Origin: Bacillota bacterium | GTDB lineage: Bacteria; Bacillota; Negativicutes; Sporomusales; Sporomusaceae | DNA length: 42,608 nt | Direction of reading: 5' to 3' | NCBI GenBank assembly: GCA_017889705.1 | Contig: JAGGAB010000030.1 | Location: 1-42,608, forward strand | Part shown: positions 7,909-16,867 of the stretch, in pieces | How the letters are laid out: each line of letters begins with the position of its first letter | Position numbering within the stretch: position 1 is the stretch's first letter | Position numbers and translations under genes: made by a program | The notes under the pieces: generated by a model | The model's input: the letters and a program-made list of their open reading frames with translations, nothing else | Database searches by the model: none | Told to the model about the DNA's origin: nothing

Positions 7909-9099
7909 ATGAGCACAGTGAGAGCGTTAGAAGGAATGAAGATCCTTGATTTTACAAGAGTCTATTCCGGTCCGTATTGTACAATGCTTTTAGCCGACTT
8001 GGGCGCAGAAGTTATTAAGGTGGAATCTGTTGAAAAGGGCGATGACACGAGGAATTTTGCGCCCATTAAAGATGGTGTCAGTGGATATTACAATTATCTT
8101 AACCGTAATAAACGAAGCATAACTCTTAACTTGAAAACTGATGCAGGCAAAAAAGTCGCCATGGAATTGGCCCAGTGGGCAGATGTCATTGTTGAAAATT
8201 TTTCTGCAGGTACTATCGGGAAACTGGGACTTGGCTATGAAGATGTAAAAAAGGTGAATCCTGAAGTAATCTTCGCATCGCTCTCGGGATTCGGTCAGTA
8301 CGGTCCTTATAAGAATAAACTGGCTTTTGACGCGATTGCACAAGCCATGGGTGGATTGACATCGCTTTCAGGTAGCCCGGACAAACCCACAAAGGTAACA
8401 CCGGCGCTTTCAGATGCCATTACCGGCATCCATATGGCGTTTGGAGTCATGATAGCCGCCTTTCACAAACAGAAGACCGGCAAGGGACAATTGGTGGATG
8501 TGGCTATGATGGACACGGTGTTTTCCGTTTTAGAAGGCTCCGTAGTCATTAAAACGCTGTTGGATTCTGAACCAAAGCGCATGGGTAATGCCAGCCAAAT
8601 CTGCGTTCCTTATGACGTTTACCAGGCAAAAGACGGTGATATTGTAATTGCATGTCCTAACGATTCTCTGTTTACCAAGTTGGCGAAAGTAATCGGCCGT
8701 GAGGATATGCTGGAAGATCCAAGATATAACACGAACCCTGCACGTATTTTAGCCCGTGAGGAAGTTGACGGCGCAATAAAAGCTTGGACGATAGAACGTA
8801 CCAAGGCTGAGATTGAAAAGCTGCTAGACGAAGCCCGTATACCTTCTACTCCTGTCAAGACCATTGGTGAGTTGGTGGATGACCCGCATATTGCTGCAAG
8901 AGAAATGCTTATCGAACAGGAGGACCCGATCGTAGGGAAGGTTAAATATCCGGGCAATCCTATAAAACTTCAGCTAACACCTCCTGACTTTTATCGCAAA
9001 GCCCCTCAGTTGGGCGAGCACTCGGCAGAAATCCTCAGTTCTGTTTTAAGCTACTCTCAAGAAGCAATAGACAAATTGAGAGCACAGGGTGATATTTAA
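7909..9099 (+). CDS. Class III (CaiB/BaiF-type) acyl-CoA transferase
   Basis: The family moves CoA between carboxylic acids through an aspartyl-CoA anhydride. The catalytic Asp is D169 (PALSDAITG), the position known from formyl-CoA transferase and CaiB. The N-terminal LDFTRVYSGPYCTMLLADLG and the LNRNKRSITLNLK motif are hallmark CoA-binding segments. At 396 residues it is full length. The close paralogue at 20536 shares most of the N-terminal third. As first gene of module A it likely activates the acid imported by the MFS carrier encoded two genes downstream. Donor and acceptor acids cannot be read from the sequence. Confidence 0.9.
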   Translation: MSTVRALEGMKILDFTRVYSGPYCTMLLADLGAEVIKVESVEKGDDTRNFAPIKDGVSGYYNYLNRNKRSITLNLKTDAGKKVAMELAQWADVIVENFSAGTIGKLGLGYEDVKKVNPEVIFASLSGFGQYGPYKNKLAFDAIAQAMGGLTSLSGSPDKPTKVTPALSDAITGIHMAFGVMIAAFHKQKTGKGQLVDVAMMDTVFSVLEGSVVIKTLLDSEPKRMGNASQICVPYDVYQAKDGDIVIACPNDSLFTKLAKVIGREDMLEDPRYNTNPARILAREEVDGAIKAWTIERTKAEIEKLLDEARIPSTPVKTIGELVDDPHIAAREMLIEQEDPIVGKVKYPGNPIKLQLTPPDFYRKAPQLGEHSAEILSSVLSYSQEAIDKLRAQGDI

Positions 9100-9146
9100 C
9101 CATCGTTTTTAACGTATGGACTTAATGAGGAGTGAGGGGACGAAAG

Positions 9147-10091
9147 ATGAGCAAGAATCAAGTCTGTGAATTACTTAAAATACGTTACCCCATAATTCAG
9201 GGTGCGATGACGAATGTAACCGATGTGGGGCTTGTCAGTGCCGTTTCGAATGCGGGAGGTTTGGGCATTTACGCCCCTGGCATTGAGAACATCGACCTTG
9301 AATACGTCAGAAAACAAATCAGATTAATTCGAGCAGCAACTCCTAATAGTTTCGGTGTGAACATCATGTTGGCTTCGGCCTTTGCTGCCCAACTTGTCGA
9401 TTTGGTCTGCGAGGAAAAAGTTCCCGTAGTTACCACCGGTGCTGGAAATCCTGCGCCGTATATGGCACAGTTCAAACAGGCGGGAATAACTGTGGTGCCT
9501 GTTGTTCCATCCAAAGAAGCTGCAGTTAAGATGCAGGCCATTGGCGTTGAGATGGTAATTGCCGAAGGTATGGAATCCGGAGGATATATTGGCCGGATAT
9601 CGACCATGACATTAATCCCTCAGGTTGTAGACGCAGTAAAAATACCTGTTATAGCCGCAGGGGGCATTGCAGATGGGAGAGGGATGGCCGCAGTCTTCAT
9701 GCTGGGAGCGCAGGGAATACAAATGGGTACCAGATTCTTAACGACTAAGGAGTGTGCCATTCCAGAACACTGTAAGGCTGCACTGTTGAATGCCCAATCG
9801 AAGGATGCGGTAGTCTTAGGTGAGAGGATTGGAGTTGCCGCTCGATTACGCGTTCTGCGCACTCCAATAACTGAAGAAATTCAGGCGTACGAGAGCCAGA
9901 AGGATGCTTCCGACGCGGTATTTAATAAGAGTGTCGCCGACGCCAGAGGCAATCCTTACGAAGGTGGTCTGGACAAAGTACTGCTCGGTACGGGCCAGAT
10001 TGTGGCTCTTGTCAATGATACTGACAGCGTTAAAACCGTGATTGAACGAATAAGCATGCAGTTTAATGCCATTCAAGAGGTGCCTATTTAG
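9147..10091 (+). CDS. FabK/nitronate monooxygenase-like FMN oxidoreductase
   Basis: This is a TIM-barrel flavoprotein with RYPIIQGAM near residue 13, AGGLG at 36-40, the AEGMESGGYIG motif at 139-149 and the phosphate-binding IPVIAAGGIADGRG and GAQGIQMGTRFL segments. FabK enoyl reductases and nitronate monooxygenases normally have His in GGHIG. Here it is Tyr147, so classic FabK chemistry is doubtful. GAGGGG is just upstream of ATG 9147, which I prefer to GTG 9132. The position between a CoA-transferase and a transporter suggests a role on the same acid or its CoA ester, perhaps as an enoyl-CoA reductase or isomerase. The precise reaction is unknown. Confidence 0.85.
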   Translation: MSKNQVCELLKIRYPIIQGAMTNVTDVGLVSAVSNAGGLGIYAPGIENIDLEYVRKQIRLIRAATPNSFGVNIMLASAFAAQLVDLVCEEKVPVVTTGAGNPAPYMAQFKQAGITVVPVVPSKEAAVKMQAIGVEMVIAEGMESGGYIGRISTMTLIPQVVDAVKIPVIAAGGIADGRGMAAVFMLGAQGIQMGTRFLTTKECAIPEHCKAALLNAQSKDAVVLGERIGVAARLRVLRTPITEEIQAYESQKDASDAVFNKSVADARGNPYEGGLDKVLLGTGQIVALVNDTDSVKTVIERISMQFNAIQEVPI

Positions 10092-10381
10092 GGGAAAAAC
10101 CTAATTATTTCACAAGCGGCCGACAACAACTTAGCCATTATGGCAGTGTACAGGTAATACTTCGCCGAGACAGTCAGTAAAATTCAAACCGGGGCAAGAA
10201 ACCGTGCCGTGTTAAAGGAGGGAGATAACAAGAAATGATTTTAAAGTGTTAGTAATGGAGTACTCGAAAGAAGTAGAAACTATGCACCAGCCTTAATGAA
10301 AACATTCAGAACTTATTAGTGAACAGATATTATGAAATGTGGATTGTCCAAACCAAAGCTACAAAAATTAGGAGGAAATAA

Positions 10382-11695
10382 ATGAAAGAGCAATTAGCTA
10401 CACAAATGACAACATCTATAGTTAAACCGGCGACTAATTATCGTTGGCTAATGGTTTTCTTAAGCACTGGTGTTTTCATGGCGTCGTTCATGGACCGTGT
10501 TAACGTTGCGGCTGCCGCTCCGTTCCTGATGAAGACCTTTGAGTTGACCTCTGTTCAGATGGGGACGCTCATGTCCGCGTTTTTCTGGCCATACATGCTT
10601 CTGCAGGCTCCTTCGGGCTGGCTGATGCACCACGTGCGGCCAAGGTTTGTTGTTTTCTGGTCTTGCTTTGGATGGGGCCTAACAACCGTTTTAACCGGCT
10701 TGGCACAAGGCTTTAACTCGTTTCTCGCGCTGAGGGTTGCGCTTGGTATAACCGAAGCTCCGGCGTTGCCGATTAATTCGCATCTTATATCAGTCTGGAT
10801 TCCCAAACGGGAAAGAACACTGGCAACAGCTATTCCTGATTCTGCCGCGAGGTTTATTAACGCGATAACCGTGCCTTTATGTGTATGGATTATCACACAC
10901 TGGGGCTGGCAAATATCCTTTGTTGTTACCGGCGGAATAGCAATGGCGTACTCTTTTGTCTGGCTTTGGGGTTACCGCGATCCTGATCAGCATCCCAAGG
11001 TGTCAGCATCTGAGTTGGCATATATTCGTCAGGACGCAGAGACGGATGCTGCAGGCAATGTCAAAAAGGCTGCCAAAGTTCCTATGTTAAAGATGCTTTC
11101 TAATATCAGATATGATTTGGCTTGCCTGGGCTACTGGCAATACATCTATATCTGGACCGTTTACATCATGTGGATTCCGTCATATTTAGTTAAGTTTAAG
11201 GGTTTTACCCCGACGGCTATGGGCGAAGCTACCATGATTGCCTTCTTTGCAGGAACATTTTTTGAAGTTGCTGGCGGCTACTACTGCGATAAGTGGCTAC
11301 AAAGCGGTGCGTCTTTGACGACAGTACGGCGTTTTGGAACAGGCATTGCGTATACAGTGACAGCTATCGGCATATACGTAACTGTTACTGCGGCCGACAA
11401 TACAATGACCGTATTTGGCTTGGCGCTTGGCATGTCAGCCCTTTCCTTCGGAGCTTCACATTTCTGGGCGGTCGCGAATGACCTTGCTCCGTATGGTCAA
11501 GGCGGATCGTTCAGCGGTCTGCAGAACACTATTGGACAGACAGCTGCCATCATAGCCCCGATTCTCACCGGGTATATGATCGACAAAACTTCTCTCGGTT
11601 TCAACGGAGCGCTTTATCTCGTAATTTTAAGCTGTGCCATCGGGGTTATAGCCTATGCCCTGAACACCTATGAGAAAAAGATTGAAATTGAATAA
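10382..11695 (+). CDS. MFS transporter, anion:cation symporter (ACS) type
   Basis: The 437-residue protein has about 12 hydrophobic segments. The first helix region carries SFMDRVNVAAAAPFLM, typical of the ACS family that takes up hexuronates, phthalate, tartrate and other organic anions with H+ or Na+. A central cytoplasmic loop follows helix 6 (WGYRDPDQHPKVS). AGGAGG lies 6 bases before the ATG. It is paralogous to the transporter at 16868, and both are followed by the same small membrane protein. Given the CoA-transferase upstream, a monocarboxylic or hydroxy-acid substrate is likely, but not proven. Confidence 0.9.
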   Translation: MKEQLATQMTTSIVKPATNYRWLMVFLSTGVFMASFMDRVNVAAAAPFLMKTFELTSVQMGTLMSAFFWPYMLLQAPSGWLMHHVRPRFVVFWSCFGWGLTTVLTGLAQGFNSFLALRVALGITEAPALPINSHLISVWIPKRERTLATAIPDSAARFINAITVPLCVWIITHWGWQISFVVTGGIAMAYSFVWLWGYRDPDQHPKVSASELAYIRQDAETDAAGNVKKAAKVPMLKMLSNIRYDLACLGYWQYIYIWTVYIMWIPSYLVKFKGFTPTAMGEATMIAFFAGTFFEVAGGYYCDKWLQSGASLTTVRRFGTGIAYTVTAIGIYVTVTAADNTMTVFGLALGMSALSFGASHFWAVANDLAPYGQGGSFSGLQNTIGQTAAIIAPILTGYMIDKTSLGFNGALYLVILSCAIGVIAYALNTYEKKIEIE

Positions 11696-11722
11696 GTTGG
11701 CGGTAAACCATTGAGGTAATGA

Positions 11723-11762
11723 ATTCGGCCATGCAAAGCCTTCCGGTCTTGCTTGGCCGAAT
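11723..11762 (+). repeat. Intercistronic hairpin between MFS gene and small membrane protein gene
   Basis: ATTCGGCCA at 11723-11731 pairs with TGGCCGAAT at 11754-11762, with an inner GCAA/TTGC stem. No T-run follows, so it is more likely an RNA-stability or partial-attenuation element than a full terminator. A comparable hairpin lies in the same place in module B (18185-18212). Confidence 0.6.
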
Positions 11763-11780
11763 CAAGCATGAAGGAATGAT

Positions 11781-12323
11781 ATGATGGATTATGTAGTAGT
11801 TGGAATAATAGCCATAGTATCGATCTTATTGTTTGCCGTGGGCAGACGTGGGCGAAAGGAACTCAGTAAGCAGGAAGACGTAGTCCGAGAGATTGAACAG
11901 AAAATAAGTTCTCAATACCCAGATGTTCAGATTATAGGAACTGTTTCATGTCAGGGCGGCTACCCTCCCTTACCGTATATTTCGGTTCTTAATTTTGCCA
12001 TGGCTGGAAAAGTTGCCTTCTTGTATGATGGCTTTGGGCGCTATGGAGAATTAGACTGTCGGGACTGGATAGAAGTTGATAAATTCAGTAAGAAGATGAA
12101 AACACAACCGAGCGGCGCACATGTGCTCTTAGGACCCCTTGCTCCGATAGTCATCAGGGATAAGATGAGGCATTTTATTGCGATCAAATATATAGACATA
12201 AATCGAGAGGAGAACCACTTGCTTTTCGAAGTCGATGAAAGTGAAGCGCAGGAGGAGATATACAATGAAATCGTGCGCCGTATTACTAATCCTATGGTGG
12301 AAGATACACGCCTTCATGCGTAA
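11781..12323 (+). CDS. Uncharacterised single-helix membrane protein, MFS-linked family (copy A)
   Basis: I do not recognise a named family. Residues 4-20 form one hydrophobic helix, then RRGRK (stop-transfer, cytoplasmic side predicted) and a soluble alpha/beta domain of about 150 residues. Blocks shared with the paralogue at 18275 are VSxQGGxP (residues 55-62), LLGPLxP (116-122), FIxIKYID (132-139) and EENxLLxEV (143-151). The strand-rich spacing with a C-terminal helix recalls a PH-like fold, but that is speculation. Both copies sit directly after an ACS-type MFS gene, so an accessory role for the carrier, such as regulation or assembly, is the simplest reading. Confidence 0.75.
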   Translation: MMDYVVVGIIAIVSILLFAVGRRGRKELSKQEDVVREIEQKISSQYPDVQIIGTVSCQGGYPPLPYISVLNFAMAGKVAFLYDGFGRYGELDCRDWIEVDKFSKKMKTQPSGAHVLLGPLAPIVIRDKMRHFIAIKYIDINREENHLLFEVDESEAQEEIYNEIVRRITNPMVEDTRLHA

Positions 12324-12810
12324 ATGTGTTCGCTCTGGAGTTTTAGAAGCCAGAAGGATAATTGAGCAATGCGGACCGATTATAGCACAGTCTGCAACAC
12401 AGCTCTCTGGATAATAAACACCGGCTGGATATGCTGTGATTTTAGCAGTTTCAGCCGACGAAAGTAACGATTCTTCGTAAGCGTCAAAAACGCCGTCACC
12501 GATTGACATGTGTCAAGGTGACGGCGTTTTTGACGCTTACATTACAACGGACAAATACGCTGCAAACCAAAATAGCTATTAATGAAATGATTGCTTAAAT
12601 AATGCAATATAGTGGGTTGCGGCAGCAGAAAGTGGGCGATTGTTTGAGCATATTGTTGCACTTGTTGTTTTAATTGTAGTTGGGATCATTTCATAAAAGA
12701 CTAAAGAAGAACCCGCTCTGGCGACAGTGTTCCGTAATCATGGATACATGCCTCTGGTGTACTAATAAAGGTAGAAACCAATAATGGACGTAGTGGCTTA
12801 TTAAATATTT
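12324..12810. other. Intergenic region between module A and the sigma54 activator
   Basis: No gene is seen apart from the terminator at 12477-12540. The remainder is AT-rich, with scattered short open stretches lacking ribosome sites. Confidence 0.4.
12477..12540. terminator. Long perfect stem terminator closing module A
   Basis: There is a 24-bp perfect inverted repeat: 12477-12500 (GTAAGCGTCAAAAACGCCGTCACC) exceeds the usual size and pairs fully with 12517-12540 across a 16-base loop that itself contains GACATGTGTC. The GC core flanked by A5/T5 supports bidirectional termination. Confidence 0.8.
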
Positions 12811-12841
12811 TTGTCAAGGTTGTGTGATTAAATGTTATAAT
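12811..12841 (+). promoter_or_regulatory. Candidate sigmaA promoter of the sigma54 activator gene
   Basis: TTGTCA at 12811-12816 and TATAAT at 12836-12841 are separated by 19 bases, a little long. The perfect -10 and the position 37 bases before ATG 12878 make it the best candidate. Confidence 0.4.
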
Positions 12842-12877
12842 TATCAATAAGTTGCTGAATTATATGGGGGTTAAGAA

Positions 12878-14596
12878 ATGGATGTTTCAATGGGGAAATT
12901 GCTGTTCGAGGGAGTTTTTGAAGCGAGTAACGATGCAATGTTTTTTATCGATAACCAGGGTATTGTTCAATTGATTAATTCTAAAGCGAGAAAATTAATT
13001 GGGGAAGACCAACAAGATATTGTTCATAGGTTGATATTGGAAGTATTGCCGGAGTTAGATCAATTTGAAGATGTCTTTTGTGTAGCGGCTAAGACTGAAT
13101 TCGAAAGTAATATACTGAATATACCAAGCAAAATCATAATTCATCCGATTCAACCAACCAATGAGAATATACTAGGGCGGCTAATTATAATACGGGATAT
13201 TTCTGACAAGAAAGCATTGCGAGGCTTACAGGAAGAACTACAGGACATAATCGAGGGTATATCGGATGGAGTATTTGTTGCAGACGGCATGGGCAACGTT
13301 TTGTATATGAATAGTGCCTGTAGTGAAATCACAGGATTAATAAAAGAAATGTGTATTGGCCGAAATGTTAAAGATCTTGTGGCAGAGGGAATAATTTTAG
13401 AGTCATCCACTTTGTCTGTACTAAAGTCGCGACATATAGAGGTTTTATGGCAGAGGAACGTTAAAGGGAAAACTGTTCTGGTAACAGGGAAACCAATATT
13501 TGATACAAATGGCAATATTCGACACATCGTGTCTTCGTCTAGAGATGTTACAGATTTAAATCATTTGAAAAATCAGCTGGAAAAAGAGCGCGTTTTGAGT
13601 CAGAGGTATCATTCTGAATTGATTTCATTAAGGACTATGGACAAGAAAAATGAAATAGTCGTGAAATCAGAAAAAATGATTAAGCTTTTGGAGACAGTAG
13701 CCCATGTTGCTAGAAGTGATGCGACTATTTTGTTGAACGGTGAATCAGGTGTTGGGAAAGATGTAATTTGTAGATTCATCCATGCTCAAAGTTCAAGAGC
13801 GCAAGAAGCATTCATCAAAATCAATTGTGCGGCTATTCCGGAAAACCTGCTAGAGGCAGAATTATTTGGATATGCGGATGGTGCTTATACAGGAGCGAGA
13901 AAGGGAGGGAAAGCCGGTCTGATTGAACTTGCTGACAAAGGAACATTGTTTCTTGATGAAATTGGTGAAATGCCGCTTTTCCTACAACCGAAATTATTGC
14001 AGGTTATTCAAGAAAAAACATTTTTGAGTGTAGGGGATACAAAAACGAAAACTGTAGATATTCGAATCATTGCGGCAACTAATAAAAATCTAAAGGAAAT
14101 GGTAAGCCAAGGAAAGTTTAGACTAGATTTATTTTACCGACTCAACGTCGTTCCTATTACTATTCCTCCTTTACGCGAAAGGGGAGAAGATATTCCCTTA
14201 TTGATATACCATTTTGTATCTCGATTTAACCAAAAATATCGTGTTGATAAGAATCTAAGTAATGAAGCAATGGATATTTTGCAAGCATATAATTGGCCTG
14301 GTAATGTTAGGGAATTAGAGAATTGTATTGAACATTTGGTTGTGATTGGGGAAGATGAAATCATTACCCCGGATCAGCTTCCAGCCCATATGAGAACGAT
14401 AGGAAATCAGAACGCGGTTATTGTTACAGGTCTTATCCCTTGGAATCAAGCAGTGGAAGAGTTGGAAAAACAACTTATTACAAAGGCGTATGAAAAAGCT
14501 GGTAGCACACATAAAGCCGCCAAACTATTAGGCGTGAGTCAGCCGACTATCGTACGCAAGTTAAGTAAGATTAAAGAATTCCTATACAAAAATTAA
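12878..14596 (+). CDS. Sigma54-dependent activator with two PAS domains
   Basis: The 572-residue protein has PAS-like domains at about 8-108 and 122-228, a short coiled linker, an AAA+ ATPase at about 262-490 and a Fis-type HTH at 546-562 (HKAAKLLGVSQPTIVRKL). Walker A GESGVGKD is at 288-295 and the sigma54-contacting GAYTGA loop at 335-340. Walker B is TLFLDEIGE (356-364), arginine-finger candidates are R415 and R421, and WPGNVREL is at 473-480. All motifs needed for open-complex formation are intact. PAS input suggests sensing of a small ligand or redox state. Its likely targets are the two -24/-12 promoters at 14847 and 30504, both preceded by the same binding motifs. Confidence 0.93.
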   Translation: MDVSMGKLLFEGVFEASNDAMFFIDNQGIVQLINSKARKLIGEDQQDIVHRLILEVLPELDQFEDVFCVAAKTEFESNILNIPSKIIIHPIQPTNENILGRLIIIRDISDKKALRGLQEELQDIIEGISDGVFVADGMGNVLYMNSACSEITGLIKEMCIGRNVKDLVAEGIILESSTLSVLKSRHIEVLWQRNVKGKTVLVTGKPIFDTNGNIRHIVSSSRDVTDLNHLKNQLEKERVLSQRYHSELISLRTMDKKNEIVVKSEKMIKLLETVAHVARSDATILLNGESGVGKDVICRFIHAQSSRAQEAFIKINCAAIPENLLEAELFGYADGAYTGARKGGKAGLIELADKGTLFLDEIGEMPLFLQPKLLQVIQEKTFLSVGDTKTKTVDIRIIAATNKNLKEMVSQGKFRLDLFYRLNVVPITIPPLRERGEDIPLLIYHFVSRFNQKYRVDKNLSNEAMDILQAYNWPGNVRELENCIEHLVVIGEDEIITPDQLPAHMRTIGNQNAVIVTGLIPWNQAVEELEKQLITKAYEKAGSTHKAAKLLGVSQPTIVRKLSKIKEFLYKN

Positions 14597-14604
14597 AGAA
14601 TAAC

Positions 14605-14659
14605 GATACAATATAGAATAACTCGATACATTTTTGTATTGGGTTATTCTATATTGTAT
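14605..14659. promoter_or_regulatory. Upstream activator site 1 of module B (palindromic)
   Basis: GATACAATATAGAATA at 14605-14620 is followed 20 bp later by GATACATTTTTGTATT at 14625-14640. The right arm (14635-14659) is the inverted copy, so the whole forms a 25-bp imperfect palindrome. 14605-14640 aligns with 30259-30294 at 28 to 29 of 36 positions. The start is 242 bp before the -24 element at 14847. It may also act as a transcript hairpin for the activator gene, but its conservation upstream of a second sigma54 promoter argues for activator binding. Confidence 0.6.
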
Positions 14660-14704
14660 AGAAGCTTTTTTCTTGCTAGCAAGTAATTGATCCAACAATT
14701 AGTC

Positions 14705-14720
14705 GATACAAAAATGAATA
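14705..14720. promoter_or_regulatory. Upstream activator site 2 of module B
   Basis: GATACAAAAATGAATA is found exactly 100 bp after the start of site 1 and 142 bp before the -24 box. It matches 30259-30274 and 30359-30374 at 15 of 16 positions each. Confidence 0.6.
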
Positions 14721-14747
14721 TGAATTCAGTATATTCAAGTATTTTTC

Positions 14748-14790
14748 AAATCCTAGCGCAAGTATAATCCGAACTCGTGCTAGGGTTTTG
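14748..14790 (+). terminator. Intrinsic terminator of the activator gene
   Basis: AAATCCTAGCGC at 14748-14759 pairs with GTGCTAGGGTTT at 14777-14788, followed by T-rich GTTCTGTTTC. It separates the activator transcript from the sigma54 promoter 57 bp downstream. Confidence 0.55.
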
Positions 14791-14846
14791 TTCTGTTTCT
14801 ATTAGACATAGAGAAGCCAGAAAAAAAAAGATGTGATTGTGAATTG

Positions 14847-14862
14847 TGGCACGATAATTGCA
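14847..14862 (+). promoter_or_regulatory. Sigma54 (-24/-12) promoter of module B
   Basis: TGGCACGATAATTGCA matches the consensus TGGCAC-N5-TTGCA at every defined position. The start is predicted near 14873, about 105 bases before ATG 14979. Upstream sites at 14605 and 14705 and the adjacent sigma54 activator gene support it. Confidence 0.88.
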
Positions 14863-14978
14863 TTTGAATTACATAAAGAAACGCAAAGGAGCTGCAAGCT
14901 GCATTCCGTGATAAAGAGGGTGTTAAACTGCAAATAACGTCAATAATTATCTAAAAAAGAGTGAATGGAGGACAATGA

Positions 14979-16016
14979 ATGAAAGCATTGGTTAAAAACA
15001 GTTTGAAAGCTTATGATGCCTCGCTACAAAATCTTGATACCCCGACTCCTGGTCCGGGAGAAGTGGTTATTAAAGTACATGCCGCGGGAATATGCGGCAC
15101 AGATACGAAGATTTACCAGGCGCATTACCACAAGTATAAAACACCGGTAGTTATGGGGCATGAGTTGAGTGGGACAGTTGTAGCGGTTGGTTGTGGGGTT
15201 GATGATATCAAAGTGGGGATGCCCGTTGCTCCGCGGATACAAGTAACTAGCTGTGGGCGGTGTAGAGCGTGCATTACAGGGAGAGATAACTTGTGTGGCG
15301 AAAAAACACGCATCGGATTTGAGTACGATGGTGCCTTTGCTGAATATATAAAAGTCCGCAAGGAACAAATTCACGTTTTACCTGCAGATCTAGATTTGAC
15401 TACAGCGTCATTGACAGAGGCTATTGCTGTAATTGTTCATGCTCTACGTCCTGCGAGCATCAAACCTTCAGATGTTGTGCTCGTTGTTGGACCGGGTCCT
15501 ATTGGCCTTTTAGCAGCATTTTTTGCAAAAACTCAAGGTGCTACTGTGGCTATATCGGGAATTTCACAGGATCACAATCGATTTATATTGGCGAAAGAAT
15601 TGGGAGTTGATCTGATTCTGGTTGCTGATGATGAAGCAGATGCGGGGATGAAGGAGCTAATGGCTATAACCAATGGAGAAGGTCCAGACGTCGTACTCGA
15701 ATGTTCTGGGACAGCAGCAGGGGTTAACGCTGGTTTAAACTTGTGTAGAGCGGCGGGCCGATTTGTCCAGATTGGCACACGCAGTACCCCTGTTAATGTC
15801 GACTTCATGAAGATCGCCTACAAAGAAATAGTAGTAACGGGAACTATCGATCATGTACCGGTAGATTGGCAAGACGCGATTAAGTTTATTCGGAAATATC
15901 AAGATAAGCTGTCTCCTATGATAAAGGACATTTATCCTATTGATTCGTGGAAAGAAGCTTTTCAGGCGGCTGAAGGCGGACAAGTTGGGAAAGTAATCAT
16001 CTCATTTCCCCAATAA
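14979..16016 (+). CDS. Zinc-dependent medium-chain alcohol dehydrogenase
   Basis: The 345-residue MDR-family enzyme resembles threonine/sorbitol dehydrogenases and oxidises a secondary alcohol with NAD(P)+. Catalytic Zn ligands are C39 (GICGTD), H61 and E62 (GHELSG). The structural Zn lobe is C92, C95, C98 and C106. The Rossmann motif is VVGPGPIGLLAA. AATGGAGGA lies 5-10 bases upstream of the ATG. It is the first gene behind the sigma54 promoter, which suggests that alcohol or hydroxy-acid oxidation opens the module B pathway. The next gene follows with a 47-base gap. Confidence 0.9.
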   Translation: MKALVKNSLKAYDASLQNLDTPTPGPGEVVIKVHAAGICGTDTKIYQAHYHKYKTPVVMGHELSGTVVAVGCGVDDIKVGMPVAPRIQVTSCGRCRACITGRDNLCGEKTRIGFEYDGAFAEYIKVRKEQIHVLPADLDLTTASLTEAIAVIVHALRPASIKPSDVVLVVGPGPIGLLAAFFAKTQGATVAISGISQDHNRFILAKELGVDLILVADDEADAGMKELMAITNGEGPDVVLECSGTAAGVNAGLNLCRAAGRFVQIGTRSTPVNVDFMKIAYKEIVVTGTIDHVPVDWQDAIKFIRKYQDKLSPMIKDIYPIDSWKEAFQAAEGGQVGKVIISFPQ

Positions 16017-16063
16017 TGAGTAATTCGTTGAGACAGAAAATTTTAAATGGAGGCAAAATTAAT

Positions 16064-16825
16064 ATGATTTTGAACCAATTTTCGTTAAAGGGAAAAATTG
16101 CCATCGTGACTGGCGCAAGTCGTGGGCTGGGAGCGGGGATGGCGTTAGGTTTGGCTGAAGCAGGGGCTGATGTTGCGGTAGTGGCAACATCAGCAAAAGC
16201 GGAAGAAACTGCAAAAGCTGTTCGTGAACTAGGGCGCCGTGCCATAGCCATTCGGGCCGACCTTTCTTCTATTCAGTCAATTCCGGGGATAGTAGAGAAA
16301 ACTATGGCTGAATTTGGTAAAATTGACATCTTAGTTAACTGTGCTGGGATCAATCGCCGTTATGCCGCTATCGACTGCACAGAAAAAGAGTGGGATGATG
16401 TTATCAATCTCAATCAAAAATCTACATATTTTATGTGCCAGGCCGTAGCTAGGGAAATGATCAAGCAAAAAAGTGGCAAGATTATTAATATGGCTTCTCT
16501 GATGTCCTTTCAGGGAGGACTTAATGTTTCGCCGTATACAGCCAGTAAGGGCGCTGTGGCCGCCGTTACGAAAGCATTAGCGAACGAATGGGCACCACAT
16601 GGGATCAATGTCAACGCGATTGTGCCGGGTTATTTTGCCACTGACTTAACCCAAGCGCTGCAGGATGATCCTGAACGGAACAGGGATATTTCGCTGCGCA
16701 TTCCGCAGGGACGGTGGGGAAAGGCGGACGATTTGAAGGGTGCTGTGGTATTCTTAGCCTCTGATGCGTCGGCATATGTTCAAGGACATTTGTTGGCTGT
16801 CGACGGTGGTTATTTGGCCAGGTAA
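16064..16825 (+). CDS. Short-chain dehydrogenase/reductase (SDR)
   Basis: The 253-residue classical SDR carries TGASRGLG (cofactor) at 16-23, VNCAGINRR near 91-99 and the catalytic triad S145, Y158 and K162 (PYTASKGA). The C-terminal LAVDGGYLAR is typical. I take ATG 16064, with TGGAGG at 16048-16053, over ATG 16016, which overlaps the previous stop without a ribosome site. It resembles gluconate 5-dehydrogenase/3-oxoacyl reductase members. Here it probably interconverts a hydroxy and an oxo form of the module B substrate. Confidence 0.9.
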   Translation: MILNQFSLKGKIAIVTGASRGLGAGMALGLAEAGADVAVVATSAKAEETAKAVRELGRRAIAIRADLSSIQSIPGIVEKTMAEFGKIDILVNCAGINRRYAAIDCTEKEWDDVINLNQKSTYFMCQAVAREMIKQKSGKIINMASLMSFQGGLNVSPYTASKGAVAAVTKALANEWAPHGINVNAIVPGYFATDLTQALQDDPERNRDISLRIPQGRWGKADDLKGAVVFLASDASAYVQGHLLAVDGGYLAR

Positions 16826-16867
16826 GTCTCATGATCTGCAAAATATAAGAAACGAAAGGTGATGTTG

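Noticed and set aside
10215..10260. Tiny ORF after a strong ribosome site before the MFS gene
   Set aside because: AAAGGAGG is followed by only five codons before a stop; no conserved product can be argued.
14605..14659. Reading the palindrome only as terminator of the activator gene
   Set aside because: It is AT-rich, its left half is conserved at 30259-30294 where no gene ends nearby in the same way, and a better terminator lies at 14748-14790.
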